In this document: one piece after another, positions 56,477 through 64,000 of the stretch | How the letters are laid out: the number at the start of each line of letters is the position of its first letter | Numbering within the stretch: position 1 is the first letter of the stretch | DNA from: Alphaproteobacteria bacterium | GTDB lineage: Bacteria; Pseudomonadota; Alphaproteobacteria; JAJFFI01 | Assembly (NCBI GenBank): GCA_030066595.1 | Contig: JASJBI010000031.1 | Coordinates: 124,001 to 188,000 of the forward strand | Direction of reading: 5' to 3' | Length of the DNA stretch: 64,000 nucleotides | Notes under the pieces: generated by a model | The model's database searches: none | What the model saw: only the letters and a program-made list of their open reading frames with translations | What the model was told of the DNA's origin: nothing | Translations under genes and position numbers: made by a program

Positions 56477-56684
56477 GAGCGGCGACTTCCCCCGCTTCAA
56501 CGGCGAGCCGCATACCTGCGTTTGTTGGAGAATTGTTGATATCAGGTGCAGCACCATAGCGGCAAGGCGCGCCCTGGCAAGCGGCCCGTTCGGTTGAAGC
56601 CGGACAGGCGTCGCCGCTATGCTAAGGCGCCAAGCCCAAGGGCCGTCGGCACCGGCTCGATACAGCCCAACGCAAGCGAGGTTC

Positions 56685-57755
56685 ATGACAACATTCCTGG
56701 TCACCGGAGGCGCCGGGTTCATCGGCAGTAACTTCGTCCTGGGGGCGCTGTCGCAGGGCGTGCGCGTGGTCAACCTGGACGCGTTGACCTATGCCGGGAA
56801 CCTGGACAGTCTCGCCGATGTCAGCGAGTCCACGGCGCATGTCTTCGTGCATGGCTCGATCAACGACCGGCCGCTGCTGGACGACCTGTTCGCCGAACAC
56901 CGGCCGGACGCGGTCATCAACTTGGCCGCCGAATCTCATGTCGACCGATCCATCGACACGCCCGAGACCTTTGTCGCGACGAATGTCGACGGCGCCTTCA
57001 CGTTGCTGGAGGCGGCCCTGCAGCACTGGCGAGAACTTCCCGGCGACGCAAAGGACCGGTTTCGCCTGGTGCATGTCTCGACCGACGAAGTCTATGGCTC
57101 GATCGAACAGGGGTACTTCACCGAATCCAGCCCATATGCGCCCAGCTCGCCCTACGCGGCGTCAAAGGCGGCGGCCGATCACCTGGCGCGCGCCTATCAT
57201 CGGACCTACGGGTTTCCGGCCATCGTGACGAATTGCGGCAACAACTACGGACCGCGCCAGTTCCCCGAGAAGCTGATCCCGCTGATGATCCTGAATGCCC
57301 TCGACGACAAGCCGCTGCCGCTCTACGGCGACGGCGGCCATACGCGGGACTGGATCCATGTGGAGGATCACTGCAGCGCGCTCATGCGGGTCATCACCGA
57401 CGGCCGCCCGGGCGAGACATACCTGATTGGCGGGGCCGGCGGCGAGCGGACTAACCGGGACGTTGTCGAGCGCCTTTGCGGCGTTCTGGACGAGATCCGA
57501 CCGCGACCCGGCGATGGACGTCACGCCGAGCTGATCGCCCGGGTCACGGATCGGCCGGGCCACGACCGCCGCTACGCCATCGACGCGGAAAAGACGCGTC
57601 GCGAGCTCGGCTGGCAGCCGGAGATAGCGTTCGAGGACGGGCTTCGTCAGACCGTTCGCTGGTATATCGACAACCGGTCGTGGTGGGAGAAGATCCGGGC
57701 CGGCAGCTATCGCGGCGAGCGCCTGGGGCTCGACCGGGCTGCGGCGGGGACATAA
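56685..57755 (+). CDS. rfbB: dTDP-glucose 4,6-dehydratase
   Basis: The 356-residue short-chain-type enzyme starts MTTFLVTGGAGFIGSNFVLG (NAD site). It has HVSTDEVYGSIEQGYF (catalytic Thr/Asp/Glu), YAASKAAADHLARAYHRTYG (Tyr-x3-Lys) and GNNYGPRQFPEKLIPL. It is the second step of dTDP-L-rhamnose synthesis. It is the first gene of rfbBACD. The ATG at 56685 is chosen; the extra 22 residues upstream are not part of the fold. Confidence 0.96.
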   Translation: MTTFLVTGGAGFIGSNFVLGALSQGVRVVNLDALTYAGNLDSLADVSESTAHVFVHGSINDRPLLDDLFAEHRPDAVINLAAESHVDRSIDTPETFVATNVDGAFTLLEAALQHWRELPGDAKDRFRLVHVSTDEVYGSIEQGYFTESSPYAPSSPYAASKAAADHLARAYHRTYGFPAIVTNCGNNYGPRQFPEKLIPLMILNALDDKPLPLYGDGGHTRDWIHVEDHCSALMRVITDGRPGETYLIGGAGGERTNRDVVERLCGVLDEIRPRPGDGRHAELIARVTDRPGHDRRYAIDAEKTRRELGWQPEIAFEDGLRQTVRWYIDNRSWWEKIRAGSYRGERLGLDRAAAGT

Positions 57756-57761
57756 GGGCCG

Positions 57762-58640
57762 ATGGCGCGGAAGGGAATCGTTCTCGCCGGAGGCTCAGGC
57801 ACCCGTCTGTACCCGGTGACGCGAAGCCTGTCGAAGCAGGCGCTCCCGGTCTACGACAAGCCGATGATCTATTACCCGCTGTCGTCGCTGATGATCGCAG
57901 GCATCCGGGAAATCCTGGTCATCTCGACGCCGCGCGACCTGCCCGGCTTTCAGGCGCTGCTGGGCACAGGCGACGATTTCGGTCTCGAGCTGCAGTATGC
58001 CGAACAGCCCGCGCCGGAGGGACTGGCCCAGGCGTTTCTAATCGGTGCCGAGTTCATCGGAGAGGACCCGGTCACCCTGGTCCTCGGCGACAACATCTTC
58101 TATGGCCGCGGCCTCGGCGCGGTGCTCAGATCCGCCGCCGACCGCCCGACCGGCGCGACCATATTCGGCTACCCGGTCCAGGATCCCCAGCGCTACGGCG
58201 TGGTCGAGGTCGACGAACAGGACCGGGCCATCAGCATCGAGGAAAAACCGAAGAAACCGAAATCCCGGCTGGCCGTCACGGGGCTCTACTTCTACGACAA
58301 CGACGTGGTCGAGATCGCCCGCGGGATCCGGCCGTCGGCGCGCGGCGAGCTCGAAATCACGGACGTAAACAGAACCTATCTGGAGCGGGGCGATCTGCAT
58401 GTCGAGCAATTGGGCCGCGGCTATGCCTGGCTCGACATGGGAACCCAGGATTCGCTGCTCGACGCCGCGAACTTCATCGCCACCATCGAACGCCGCCAGG
58501 GCATGAAGGTCGCCTGCCTCGAGGAGATCGCCTGGCGGCAGGGTTGGATCGATGCGGATCGACTGCGCGCCATCGCCGAGCCGATGCGTGCATCGGACTA
58601 CGGGCAGTATCTGATCGGTCTGCCCGAGGATTTCGCCTGA
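57762..58640 (+). CDS. rfbA: Glucose-1-phosphate thymidylyltransferase
   Basis: The 292-residue enzyme has [53 protein letters not shown] and the sequence YVDVNRTYL-like [20 protein letters not shown]. It makes dTDP-glucose from glucose-1-P and dTTP, step one of rhamnose synthesis. It is 6 bp after rfbB and 1 bp before rfbC, so one operon. Confidence 0.97.
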   Translation: MARKGIVLAGGSGTRLYPVTRSLSKQALPVYDKPMIYYPLSSLMIAGIREILVISTPRDLPGFQALLGTGDDFGLELQYAEQPAPEGLAQAFLIGAEFIGEDPVTLVLGDNIFYGRGLGAVLRSAADRPTGATIFGYPVQDPQRYGVVEVDEQDRAISIEEKPKKPKSRLAVTGLYFYDNDVVEIARGIRPSARGELEITDVNRTYLERGDLHVEQLGRGYAWLDMGTQDSLLDAANFIATIERRQGMKVACLEEIAWRQGWIDADRLRAIAEPMRASDYGQYLIGLPEDFA

Positions 58641-58641
58641 G

Positions 58642-59205
58642 ATGCGGGTCACCGAAGCAGAGCTACCGGGCGTTCTAATCCTGGAGCCGGATGTCTTCGG
58701 AGATGCCCGCGGGTTCTTTATGGAGACCTGGAAGGCGGCCCCCTATGCGGAGATCCTGGGGACATCCGCCTTCGTCCAGGACAACCTGTCGCGCTCCACA
58801 AAGGGCGTGCTGCGCGGCCTGCACTACCAGACCCCACACGAGCAGGGCAAGCTGGTGTGGGCGGCCCGGGGGCGCATCTTCGACGTGGCCGTCGACCTGC
58901 GGGAGGGATCGCCGAGTTTCGGAAGATGGGCCGGCGTCGAACTCAGCGACGAGAACCACCGGCAGTTCTGGATTCCACCAGGCTACGCGCACGGTTTCCT
59001 GACGCTCTCGGATGTGGCGGACGTCGCCTACAAATGCACTGAGGTCTACGCGCCGGAGAGCGAACACGTGCTGCGCTGGGACGACCCCGACATGGCCATC
59101 GCCTGGCCGGACTGCGGGCCGGCGGGACCTCAGCTGTCGTCCAAGGATTCGCAGGGCAAGAGCCTCAGGGAGGCGGTGCTGCCGACCTACCGGGACGACG
59201 CGTGA
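58642..59205 (+). CDS. rfbC: dTDP-4-dehydrorhamnose 3,5-epimerase
   Basis: The 187-residue cupin enzyme has FVQDNLSRSTKGVLRGLHYQ with the catalytic His, GRIFDVAVDLREGSPSFGRW, and the FWIPPGYAHGFLTLSD block. It epimerises the keto sugar at C3 and C5. It overlaps the rfbD start by 4 bp (GTGA). Confidence 0.96.
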   Translation: MRVTEAELPGVLILEPDVFGDARGFFMETWKAAPYAEILGTSAFVQDNLSRSTKGVLRGLHYQTPHEQGKLVWAARGRIFDVAVDLREGSPSFGRWAGVELSDENHRQFWIPPGYAHGFLTLSDVADVAYKCTEVYAPESEHVLRWDDPDMAIAWPDCGPAGPQLSSKDSQGKSLREAVLPTYRDDA

Positions 59206-60092
59206 GCATTCTCCTGATCGGTGCGAGCGGCCAGCTGGGCGGCGCGCTGGCGCCCGCGCTCGCTGGCCTGGGCACGGTCTTCTCCCCGGGCCGCCAGGAA
59301 CTGGATCTCGCCGATCCCGAGGGCGCCGCCCGGTGCGTGCGTGCGCTGGCGCCGGACCTGATCGTCAACGCCGGCGCCTACACCGCGGTCGATCAGGCCG
59401 AGTCGGAGCCGGAGCTGGCCATGACGATCAACGGCGCCGCACCAGGCGCGATCGCCGCCGCGGCGCGGGACCTGAAGGCCGCCCTGGTGCACTACTCGAC
59501 CGATTATGTGTTCGACGGCACCAAGACCGAGCCCTATCGCGAGGACGACGCGACCAATCCCTTGAACGCATACGGACGCAGCAAGCGGGCTGGCGAGCTG
59601 GCCATCGCCGCCGCCGGCGCGGCGCATCTCATCCTGCGCACGAGCTGGCTCTACGGCGCCAAAGGACGGAATTTCGTGCACACCATGCTGCGGCTCGGCG
59701 CGGAGCGCGAGACCCTGACCGTCGTACAGGATCAGATCGGCGCCCCGACCAGCGTCGGCGCGGTTGCCGATGCCACGGCGCAGATCCTCGCCCAATCGCG
59801 GGGAAACCCGCAGGGCTACCTGGCGGCAACGGGCGGCATCGTCAACCTCTGCTGCCGCGGCGAGACCAGCTGGCATGGCTTTGCCACGGCGATCTTCGAT
59901 GAGGCGCGGAAGCGCGGCATGCCGCTTCGTGTTTCCGAGGTGACACCCATCGCCACCGAGGATTTCCCGACGGCGGCGCGGCGGCCGCTCAACTCACGCC
60001 TCGATCTGACGCGGCTCAAGGATCGTTTCGGGCTGGAAACACCGGACTGGCGCACGGCCCTGGCGGCGGTCATGGCGGAAATCGCCGCCTAG
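59202..60092 (+). CDS. rfbD: dTDP-4-dehydrorhamnose reductase
   Basis: The 296-residue enzyme starts at GTG (ILLIGASGQLGGALAPALAG) and has VNAGAYTAVDQAESEPELAM, HYSTDYVFDGTKTEPY and the catalytic Tyr-Lys in NAYGRSKRAGELAI. It reduces the keto sugar to dTDP-L-rhamnose. Its stop overlaps the stop of the convergent hydrolase gene (shared CTAG). With rfbB, A and C the rhamnose pathway is complete here. Confidence 0.96.
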   Translation: MSILLIGASGQLGGALAPALAGLGTVFSPGRQELDLADPEGAARCVRALAPDLIVNAGAYTAVDQAESEPELAMTINGAAPGAIAAAARDLKAALVHYSTDYVFDGTKTEPYREDDATNPLNAYGRSKRAGELAIAAAGAAHLILRTSWLYGAKGRNFVHTMLRLGAERETLTVVQDQIGAPTSVGAVADATAQILAQSRGNPQGYLAATGGIVNLCCRGETSWHGFATAIFDEARKRGMPLRVSEVTPIATEDFPTAARRPLNSRLDLTRLKDRFGLETPDWRTALAAVMAEIAA

Positions 60093-61216
60093 GCGCTGTC
60101 TCGGATCTCCAGGAAGTTCGCCCAGGCGAGATCGGGATAGAACCGGTGCCCGCCTTCGGCCCGCACCGCGCGCAGGGCGTCTCCGGTGCCGAGCGCCTCG
60201 TAGACGGACCGGGCGCTTTCGATGACCTTGGCGACACCGGCGTAGGGCCAGATGTGGTCCTTGTCGCCGGAGATCGCGAGCACCGGCCGCGGCGCGATCA
60301 GGCCGACGACGTCGTCGTATTCCAGCCAGTTGAGGATACCGGGGATGACGTTCTGGCCCGACGAATCGTTGCGCAGCGCGATCGACTCCCGAATCAGTCC
60401 GACGCAGCCGCCGGCGAGCACAGCGCCGATCCGCGTATCCAGAGCGGCCGCGAAGACGGCCGAGGTGCCGCCGGACGAATTCCCCATGACGTGAATGCGG
60501 CCCGGCTCGAAGCTCTCGGGCTGCTGGGTCAGCCAGTCGACGACCGAGGACACGTCGCGCACCCGTTCGCCCAAGAGCGTGCGCCCCAGCAGCAGGGCAT
60601 GGTTCGCCGCATCGATGCAGGGATCGCCGGACACCCGAGGCAGCGCCCGCTCCCGCCGCTCGCCGAAACAGGACTGCTCGACGCAGACGGCCGCATAGCC
60701 GTGGCGCACCGCCTGGCGGGCGTAGTCCTTGCCATTCGCCACGTGGATCGGGTCCGCCGGCATCAGCGCCTCGCCCCAGGAGAGATGCGCGCCCGAGTTG
60801 GTGCCCTGCAGACAGACCATCGCGGGCAGCGGCCGCTCCGCTTGGCTCGGGCGCAGGATGGTCACCGGAATGTCCGATCCTTCGCCGACCCGGAGATAGA
60901 TTTTGCGGCGCACGAGCCCGTTCTCGGTCGGGAAATCCTGCGCATAGACACACTCCGGCGTCGCCCGCGCTTGCGTATAGCCGGTCAGCTCCGCGAGCTT
61001 CTCCCGCGCGACCGCCTGCCACTGGGACGGATCCTGAATGCCCGCGTGCCGCCAAGCGAGCTGCAGGGGCGCGTCTCCGTATGCGGCGGTATGAGCCTGG
61101 CTCGGGCTCAAATGCGCGCCGTCGGGCGGGGCAGGATACGGGTTGAAGTCTCCCGTGAGACGGATCGCAAAGCGGCGTCTCGCCGCCAGCAGCTTGGCAG
61201 TGAGCCAGGGCGTCAT
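60089..61216 (-). CDS. Alpha/beta hydrolase, acetylxylan-esterase-like
   Basis: The 375-residue protein shows LPAMVCLQGTNSGAHLSWGE, the nucleophile elbow HVMGNSSGGTSAVFAA (GxSxG) near residue 260, and the late Asp/His region with GDKDHIWPYAG and AEGGHRFYPDLAW. No signal peptide is seen, so it acts in the cytosol or is exported in another way. It may remove acetyl groups from sugars of the nearby polysaccharide, but that is only suggested by location. Confidence 0.82.
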   Translation of the reverse strand: MTPWLTAKLLAARRRFAIRLTGDFNPYPAPPDGAHLSPSQAHTAAYGDAPLQLAWRHAGIQDPSQWQAVAREKLAELTGYTQARATPECVYAQDFPTENGLVRRKIYLRVGEGSDIPVTILRPSQAERPLPAMVCLQGTNSGAHLSWGEALMPADPIHVANGKDYARQAVRHGYAAVCVEQSCFGERRERALPRVSGDPCIDAANHALLLGRTLLGERVRDVSSVVDWLTQQPESFEPGRIHVMGNSSGGTSAVFAAALDTRIGAVLAGGCVGLIRESIALRNDSSGQNVIPGILNWLEYDDVVGLIAPRPVLAISGDKDHIWPYAGVAKVIESARSVYEALGTGDALRAVRAEGGHRFYPDLAWANFLEIRDSA

Positions 61217-61300
61217 GGCCGCAGACTCTGGGGGAAGGCCTGCCGACCGTCAATCGGCGCCTCAGGTAATTTTCGTTGCAAAGATGGGTGTGCGTTGAAA

Positions 61301-61316
61301 GACTGCGGCCGCAGTC
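61301..61316. promoter_or_regulatory. Perfect 16-bp palindrome before the oxygenase gene
   Basis: GACTGCGG and its complement CCGCAGTC meet without a spacer, two bases before the ATG at 61318. It could be an operator or an RNA hairpin at the start codon. It also contains a NotI-like GCGGCCGC core, so it may be chance in GC-rich DNA. Confidence 0.35.
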
Positions 61317-61317
61317 G

Positions 61318-62154
61318 ATGGCTGGGCCCTTACCCAAGGCAATGCTGAACTTCGAGAGGCTAGACGGAATCGCGGAGAGCCGCGCAGCGGAGTTCGCCTC
61401 GGCCGAACCTTATCCGCATGTGGTCATCGATGATTTCCTGCCCGCCTCGGTCGCCGAGGAAGTCTGGGCAGAATTCGCCGTGACCAAGCACGGCTGGACG
61501 CATTACCATCACTACAACGAGAAAAAGCTGGCGCTGACCGACACCGCAAAGATGGGTCCGGCTACGCGCGACGTGTTCGACGCCCTGATGTCGGACCGGT
61601 TCGTCGGGTTCGTCCAGCGCCTGACCGGCATCGAAGGCCTGATATCCGACCCGGATCTTGACGGCGCCGGCATGCACCAGATCATGCCCGGCGGATTCCT
61701 CAACGTGCACACCGACTTCCTGTCGCACACCAAGCACCGCCACTGGAGCCGTCAAGTCAACCTGCTGATATACTTCAACAAAAATTGGCATGCGGACTGG
61801 ATGGGCGATCTCGAGCTTTGGGACGCGGACATGTCCCGCTGCGTCCGCTCCGTGGCGCCGACCTTCAACCGCTGCGTCCTGTTTCATACGCGCAAGAGGT
61901 CTTTCCACGGCCACCCGCACAAGCTGGCCTGTCCTGAGGGCGAGAGCCGAAAATCCGTGGCGCTCTACTATTTCCGGAACGAGGGCAGCGTCCGCGAGCT
62001 GTCACCCACCAACTACCAGCCCCTGCCCGACGACCCACCTGTCAAAAAGGCGCTGGTCGCGGCGGACCGGACGCTGCTGAGGGCGTATTCCTGGATGAAG
62101 CGCTACACCGGCCTGACCGACGGCGCCATCGATCGTTTCCTCAGGCGCTTCTGA
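61318..62154 (+). CDS. 2-oxoglutarate-Fe(II) oxygenase family protein
   Basis: The product of about 278 residues has the HxD...H iron site: NVHTDFLSHT, then FHGHPHKLACPEGESRKSVA with the second His and the Arg that binds 2-oxoglutarate. N-terminal PYPHVVIDDFLPASVAEEVW is the typical prolyl-4-hydroxylase-like start. Start choice is uncertain between 61318 and 61342. It is 10 bp from the convergent glycosyltransferase stop. In polysaccharide loci such enzymes can hydroxylate a sugar, lipid or amino-acid substituent. Confidence 0.85.
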   Translation: MAGPLPKAMLNFERLDGIAESRAAEFASAEPYPHVVIDDFLPASVAEEVWAEFAVTKHGWTHYHHYNEKKLALTDTAKMGPATRDVFDALMSDRFVGFVQRLTGIEGLISDPDLDGAGMHQIMPGGFLNVHTDFLSHTKHRHWSRQVNLLIYFNKNWHADWMGDLELWDADMSRCVRSVAPTFNRCVLFHTRKRSFHGHPHKLACPEGESRKSVALYYFRNEGSVRELSPTNYQPLPDDPPVKKALVAADRTLLRAYSWMKRYTGLTDGAIDRFLRRF

Positions 62155-62163
62155 CAGTCGGTC

Positions 62164-63714
62164 CTATTCCGCGGCGTCGCGTGCGGGCATCCGGCCGGCC
62201 CGTGCCGCGCTTTCCCGATGCGCCGTGCCGAGCAGATAGCTCAGCGAGGGCAGCGGACGCACCACCATGAACATCTGATACGAGAACAGCGTCTTGGACA
62301 GCCGGATCAGCAGCTGGTTGAGCCCTAGGACGGCCCGGGCGAACCAGTTTTCTCCGAGGGCAAGCGGAAACGGCGCGGGGACACCACGGACCTCGGTGAC
62401 GGAAAACCCCGCCTGCTCGAACATCCTGCGCAGGCTGGCAAATGTGAACAGCCGCGTGTGATCCAGGTCGAGGATGCCGCGTTTGCCGTAGTTGAACTGC
62501 CCGAGCAACAGCATGAGGCGGGCCATGGCGAAGCCAATGTTGCCGGAGCTTACGAGCAGGGTGACCTCCGGCGACGTCTTGGCTGCCTGGGCAAGCGATT
62601 CGACGAAGCGCTCGGGGTATTTCAAGTGCTCGATGACATCGAGCATCAGGACCACGTCGAAATCGGCCAACTCGACGGGCAGTGCTTTGGCGTTCAGGTC
62701 ATGCTGGATGAAGCGGTCCAGACCCGCGGTTTTCGGGTCGACGGGGTAGGCGTCGATGCCGGTCACCCGACAGCCCTTCTCGTGCAGAGCCCGGCTGACA
62801 TAGCCGCTCGCGCAGCCGATATCCAGCACCCGCTGGCCGGGCGCGACCCGCTCAACCGCGAAAGAGTGCGGGCTGGGGAAGCCAAGCTTGGGCGTGTAAT
62901 GCTCGAACCCCTCGGGACGAACGTCGAAATTGCGCCGATAGAACACGCCCCAACCTTGGGCGCGGGCGACGAAGGTCGCCCAAACCACGTCCCAGGCATA
63001 GCGCAGACCATCCACATGGCAGATCTCGTCGCCGTAATAGGTGGGGATCGGCAGCTCACGAATCCTGTGTCCGGCAAACAGGAACTGGATGATGATCTCC
63101 GTGTCGAAATGGAACACGTTGGTGTTGAGATGGAACGGGACCGCCTTGAGGGCCGCCACCGAGTAGATCCGGTAGCCGGAATGGAATTCGGAGAGCGCGG
63201 AGCCGAGCATTAGGTTCTGATAGGTCGTCAGCACCTTGTTGCCGACGAACTTGTAGAGCGGCATGCCGCCCTTGCGGGCACCGCCCCGGGTCAGCATGCG
63301 CGAGCCGAAGACCGCCTCTGCCTCACCGTCGAGCAAAGGCTGCAGGAGCTCCGGGAGGCATTCGGGCGCATATTGACCGTCGCCGTGCAACAACGCGACA
63401 TAGTCGAACCCGTTCTCGATGGCGTACTGGAATCCGATCTTCTGATTGCCGCCATAGCCCTGATTGACCGGATTGAACAGGACCGTCAGCTTGAAGGGCA
63501 GCTCGCTCGCATCGTGTGTCTCGCGCCCTTTCTCGAAGGTGCGATCCTGCGAGGCGTCATCGATGATCAGGACTTCCGTCTCGCAGCTCTGCAGCGCTTC
63601 CGGAATCCGGCGCAGCACGCTCTGGATCGTCTTCTCCGCGTTGTACGCGACGATGAAGATCAGTACGCGGGGCTTTTTGCGAGCAGGTTCTGCCAACGAT
63701 CGAAATCCCTGCAA
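62164..63714 (-). CDS. Fused GT2 glycosyltransferase and SAM-dependent methyltransferase
   Basis: The 516-residue protein begins with a GT2 (dolichol-phosphate-mannose-synthase-like) domain: LIFIVAYNAEKTIQSVLRRI, IIDDASQDRTFE, LLHGDGQYAPECLP (DxD-like), then FHSGYRIYSV. From about residue 280 a class I methyltransferase follows: RVLDIGCASGYVSRALHEKG, ADFDVVLMLDVIEHLKYPER. It could make a polyprenyl-phosphate sugar and methylate a sugar or lipid head. No transmembrane anchor is obvious. The fusion is convergent with the oxygenase gene. Confidence 0.88.
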   Translation of the reverse strand: MQGFRSLAEPARKKPRVLIFIVAYNAEKTIQSVLRRIPEALQSCETEVLIIDDASQDRTFEKGRETHDASELPFKLTVLFNPVNQGYGGNQKIGFQYAIENGFDYVALLHGDGQYAPECLPELLQPLLDGEAEAVFGSRMLTRGGARKGGMPLYKFVGNKVLTTYQNLMLGSALSEFHSGYRIYSVAALKAVPFHLNTNVFHFDTEIIIQFLFAGHRIRELPIPTYYGDEICHVDGLRYAWDVVWATFVARAQGWGVFYRRNFDVRPEGFEHYTPKLGFPSPHSFAVERVAPGQRVLDIGCASGYVSRALHEKGCRVTGIDAYPVDPKTAGLDRFIQHDLNAKALPVELADFDVVLMLDVIEHLKYPERFVESLAQAAKTSPEVTLLVSSGNIGFAMARLMLLLGQFNYGKRGILDLDHTRLFTFASLRRMFEQAGFSVTEVRGVPAPFPLALGENWFARAVLGLNQLLIRLSKTLFSYQMFMVVRPLPSLSYLLGTAHRESAARAGRMPARDAAE

Positions 63715-63744
63715 GCCGAAGGAAGATCCGAGGAAGACCGGACC

Positions 63745-64000
63745 TTAGCTCCGGCGCCTGAGAGCGTCCAGACCGTAGATCGCGAGCAGCACCAAGAGCG
63801 GCTCGATCGGCAAGCGATAACGGCTGTTGGCGACGAACAGATGGATCAGCGCGAAATAGGCGATGCCGCCGACCACAATCAGGAGCTGGGGCCAGTGCCG
63901 GCGCACGATCATGGCGCCGAGCCCGATGAGCCCGAGCGCGCGCAACAGGATCACGTAGAGAAAACCGAGGGCGGTCAGCACCGTCGCGGCGGGATGGGCC
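63745..64000 (-). CDS. Polytopic membrane protein, C-terminal end (likely GT39-type), 5' truncated
   Basis: The frame runs off the window, so only about 85 C-terminal residues are seen. It has two or three helices (LGLIGLGAMIVRRHWPQLLI, VGGIAYFALIHLFVANSRYR, IEPLLVLLAIYGLDALRRRS). The sequence NSRYRLPIEPLLV is typical of the last helices of GT39-like membrane glycosyltransferases. The GTG at 63981 is probably internal, since the frame stays open upstream. Confidence 0.75.
   Translation of the reverse strand, partial: AHPAATVLTALGFLYVILLRALGLIGLGAMIVRRHWPQLLIVVGGIAYFALIHLFVANSRYRLPIEPLLVLLAIYGLDALRRRS

Overview
The window is GC-rich bacterial chromosome, almost fully coding, with many ATGA/GTGA/TGATG gene overlaps. 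Gene content points to an alphaproteobacterium, probably Rhodospirillales-like: hemC-hemD-mitofilin(Mic60)-hemY divergent from tsaD, an SDHAF4/DUF1674 protein, htpX-rsmB, and a GpsA-EVE-Rieske run. No species can be named from sequence alone. No phage, insertion sequence, rRNA or CRISPR array was seen.

Layout. 1-7.1 kb: end of a membrane protein, then a tight minus-strand operon DUF4129-DUF4350-MoxR-DUF58-SpoIIM-RDD, a MoxR/VWA-type envelope module. 7.2-10 kb: a lipoprotein, an orphan LivH-type permease and a sulfotransferase. 10-15.5 kb: a complete peptide-type ABC importer (dppABCDF order, minus strand), with a strong hairpin after the binding-protein gene. 15.8-22.3 kb: divergent form I aerobic carbon monoxide dehydrogenase genes coxM-S-L, a REP-like palindrome, coxD, coxE and a MobA/MocA-type nucleotidyltransferase. 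CoxL carries the form I active-site signature AYRCSFR. 22.5-26.2 kb: a small secreted zincin-like protein, a bacteriohemerythrin, and an isolated ftsH with a sigma32-like promoter and a terminator. The ftsH gene lies between a functional tRNA-Thr(CGT) and a decayed second copy of that tRNA and its leader.

26.2-37.4 kb: heme genes hemC, hemD, an HTH-fused Mic60 and hemY (minus); on plus, a small basic protein, tsaD, gpsA, EVE and Rieske genes. Between tsaD and gpsA sits a divergent pair, a class II glutamine amidotransferase and a pre-ATP-grasp ligase-like protein, which is a candidate undescribed amide-forming system. 37.7-43.4 kb: acs, a secreted protein, SDHAF4, htpX, rsmB. 43.4-48.9 kb: an SGNH hydrolase, SxtJ-like, DUF5989, carbamoyltransferase and alkaline-phosphatase-superfamily genes, resembling the sxtI/J/K/L block of saxitoxin clusters but probably acting on an envelope glycan. 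49-51.3 kb: rpe and a heparinase II/III family protein.

51.4-64 kb: a surface-polysaccharide locus: a UDP-HexNAc dehydrogenase, a winged-helix regulator and NusG/RfaH paralog pair, membrane glycosyltransferases, a UPF0104-type membrane protein, rfbBACD for dTDP-L-rhamnose, an esterase, a 2OG-Fe(II) oxygenase and a glycosyltransferase-methyltransferase fusion. The regulator promoter carries two 17-bp palindromes (GTTCA-N5-TGAAC core) 22 bp apart, so autoregulation is likely and the paired NusG paralog probably promotes read-through of the polysaccharide genes.
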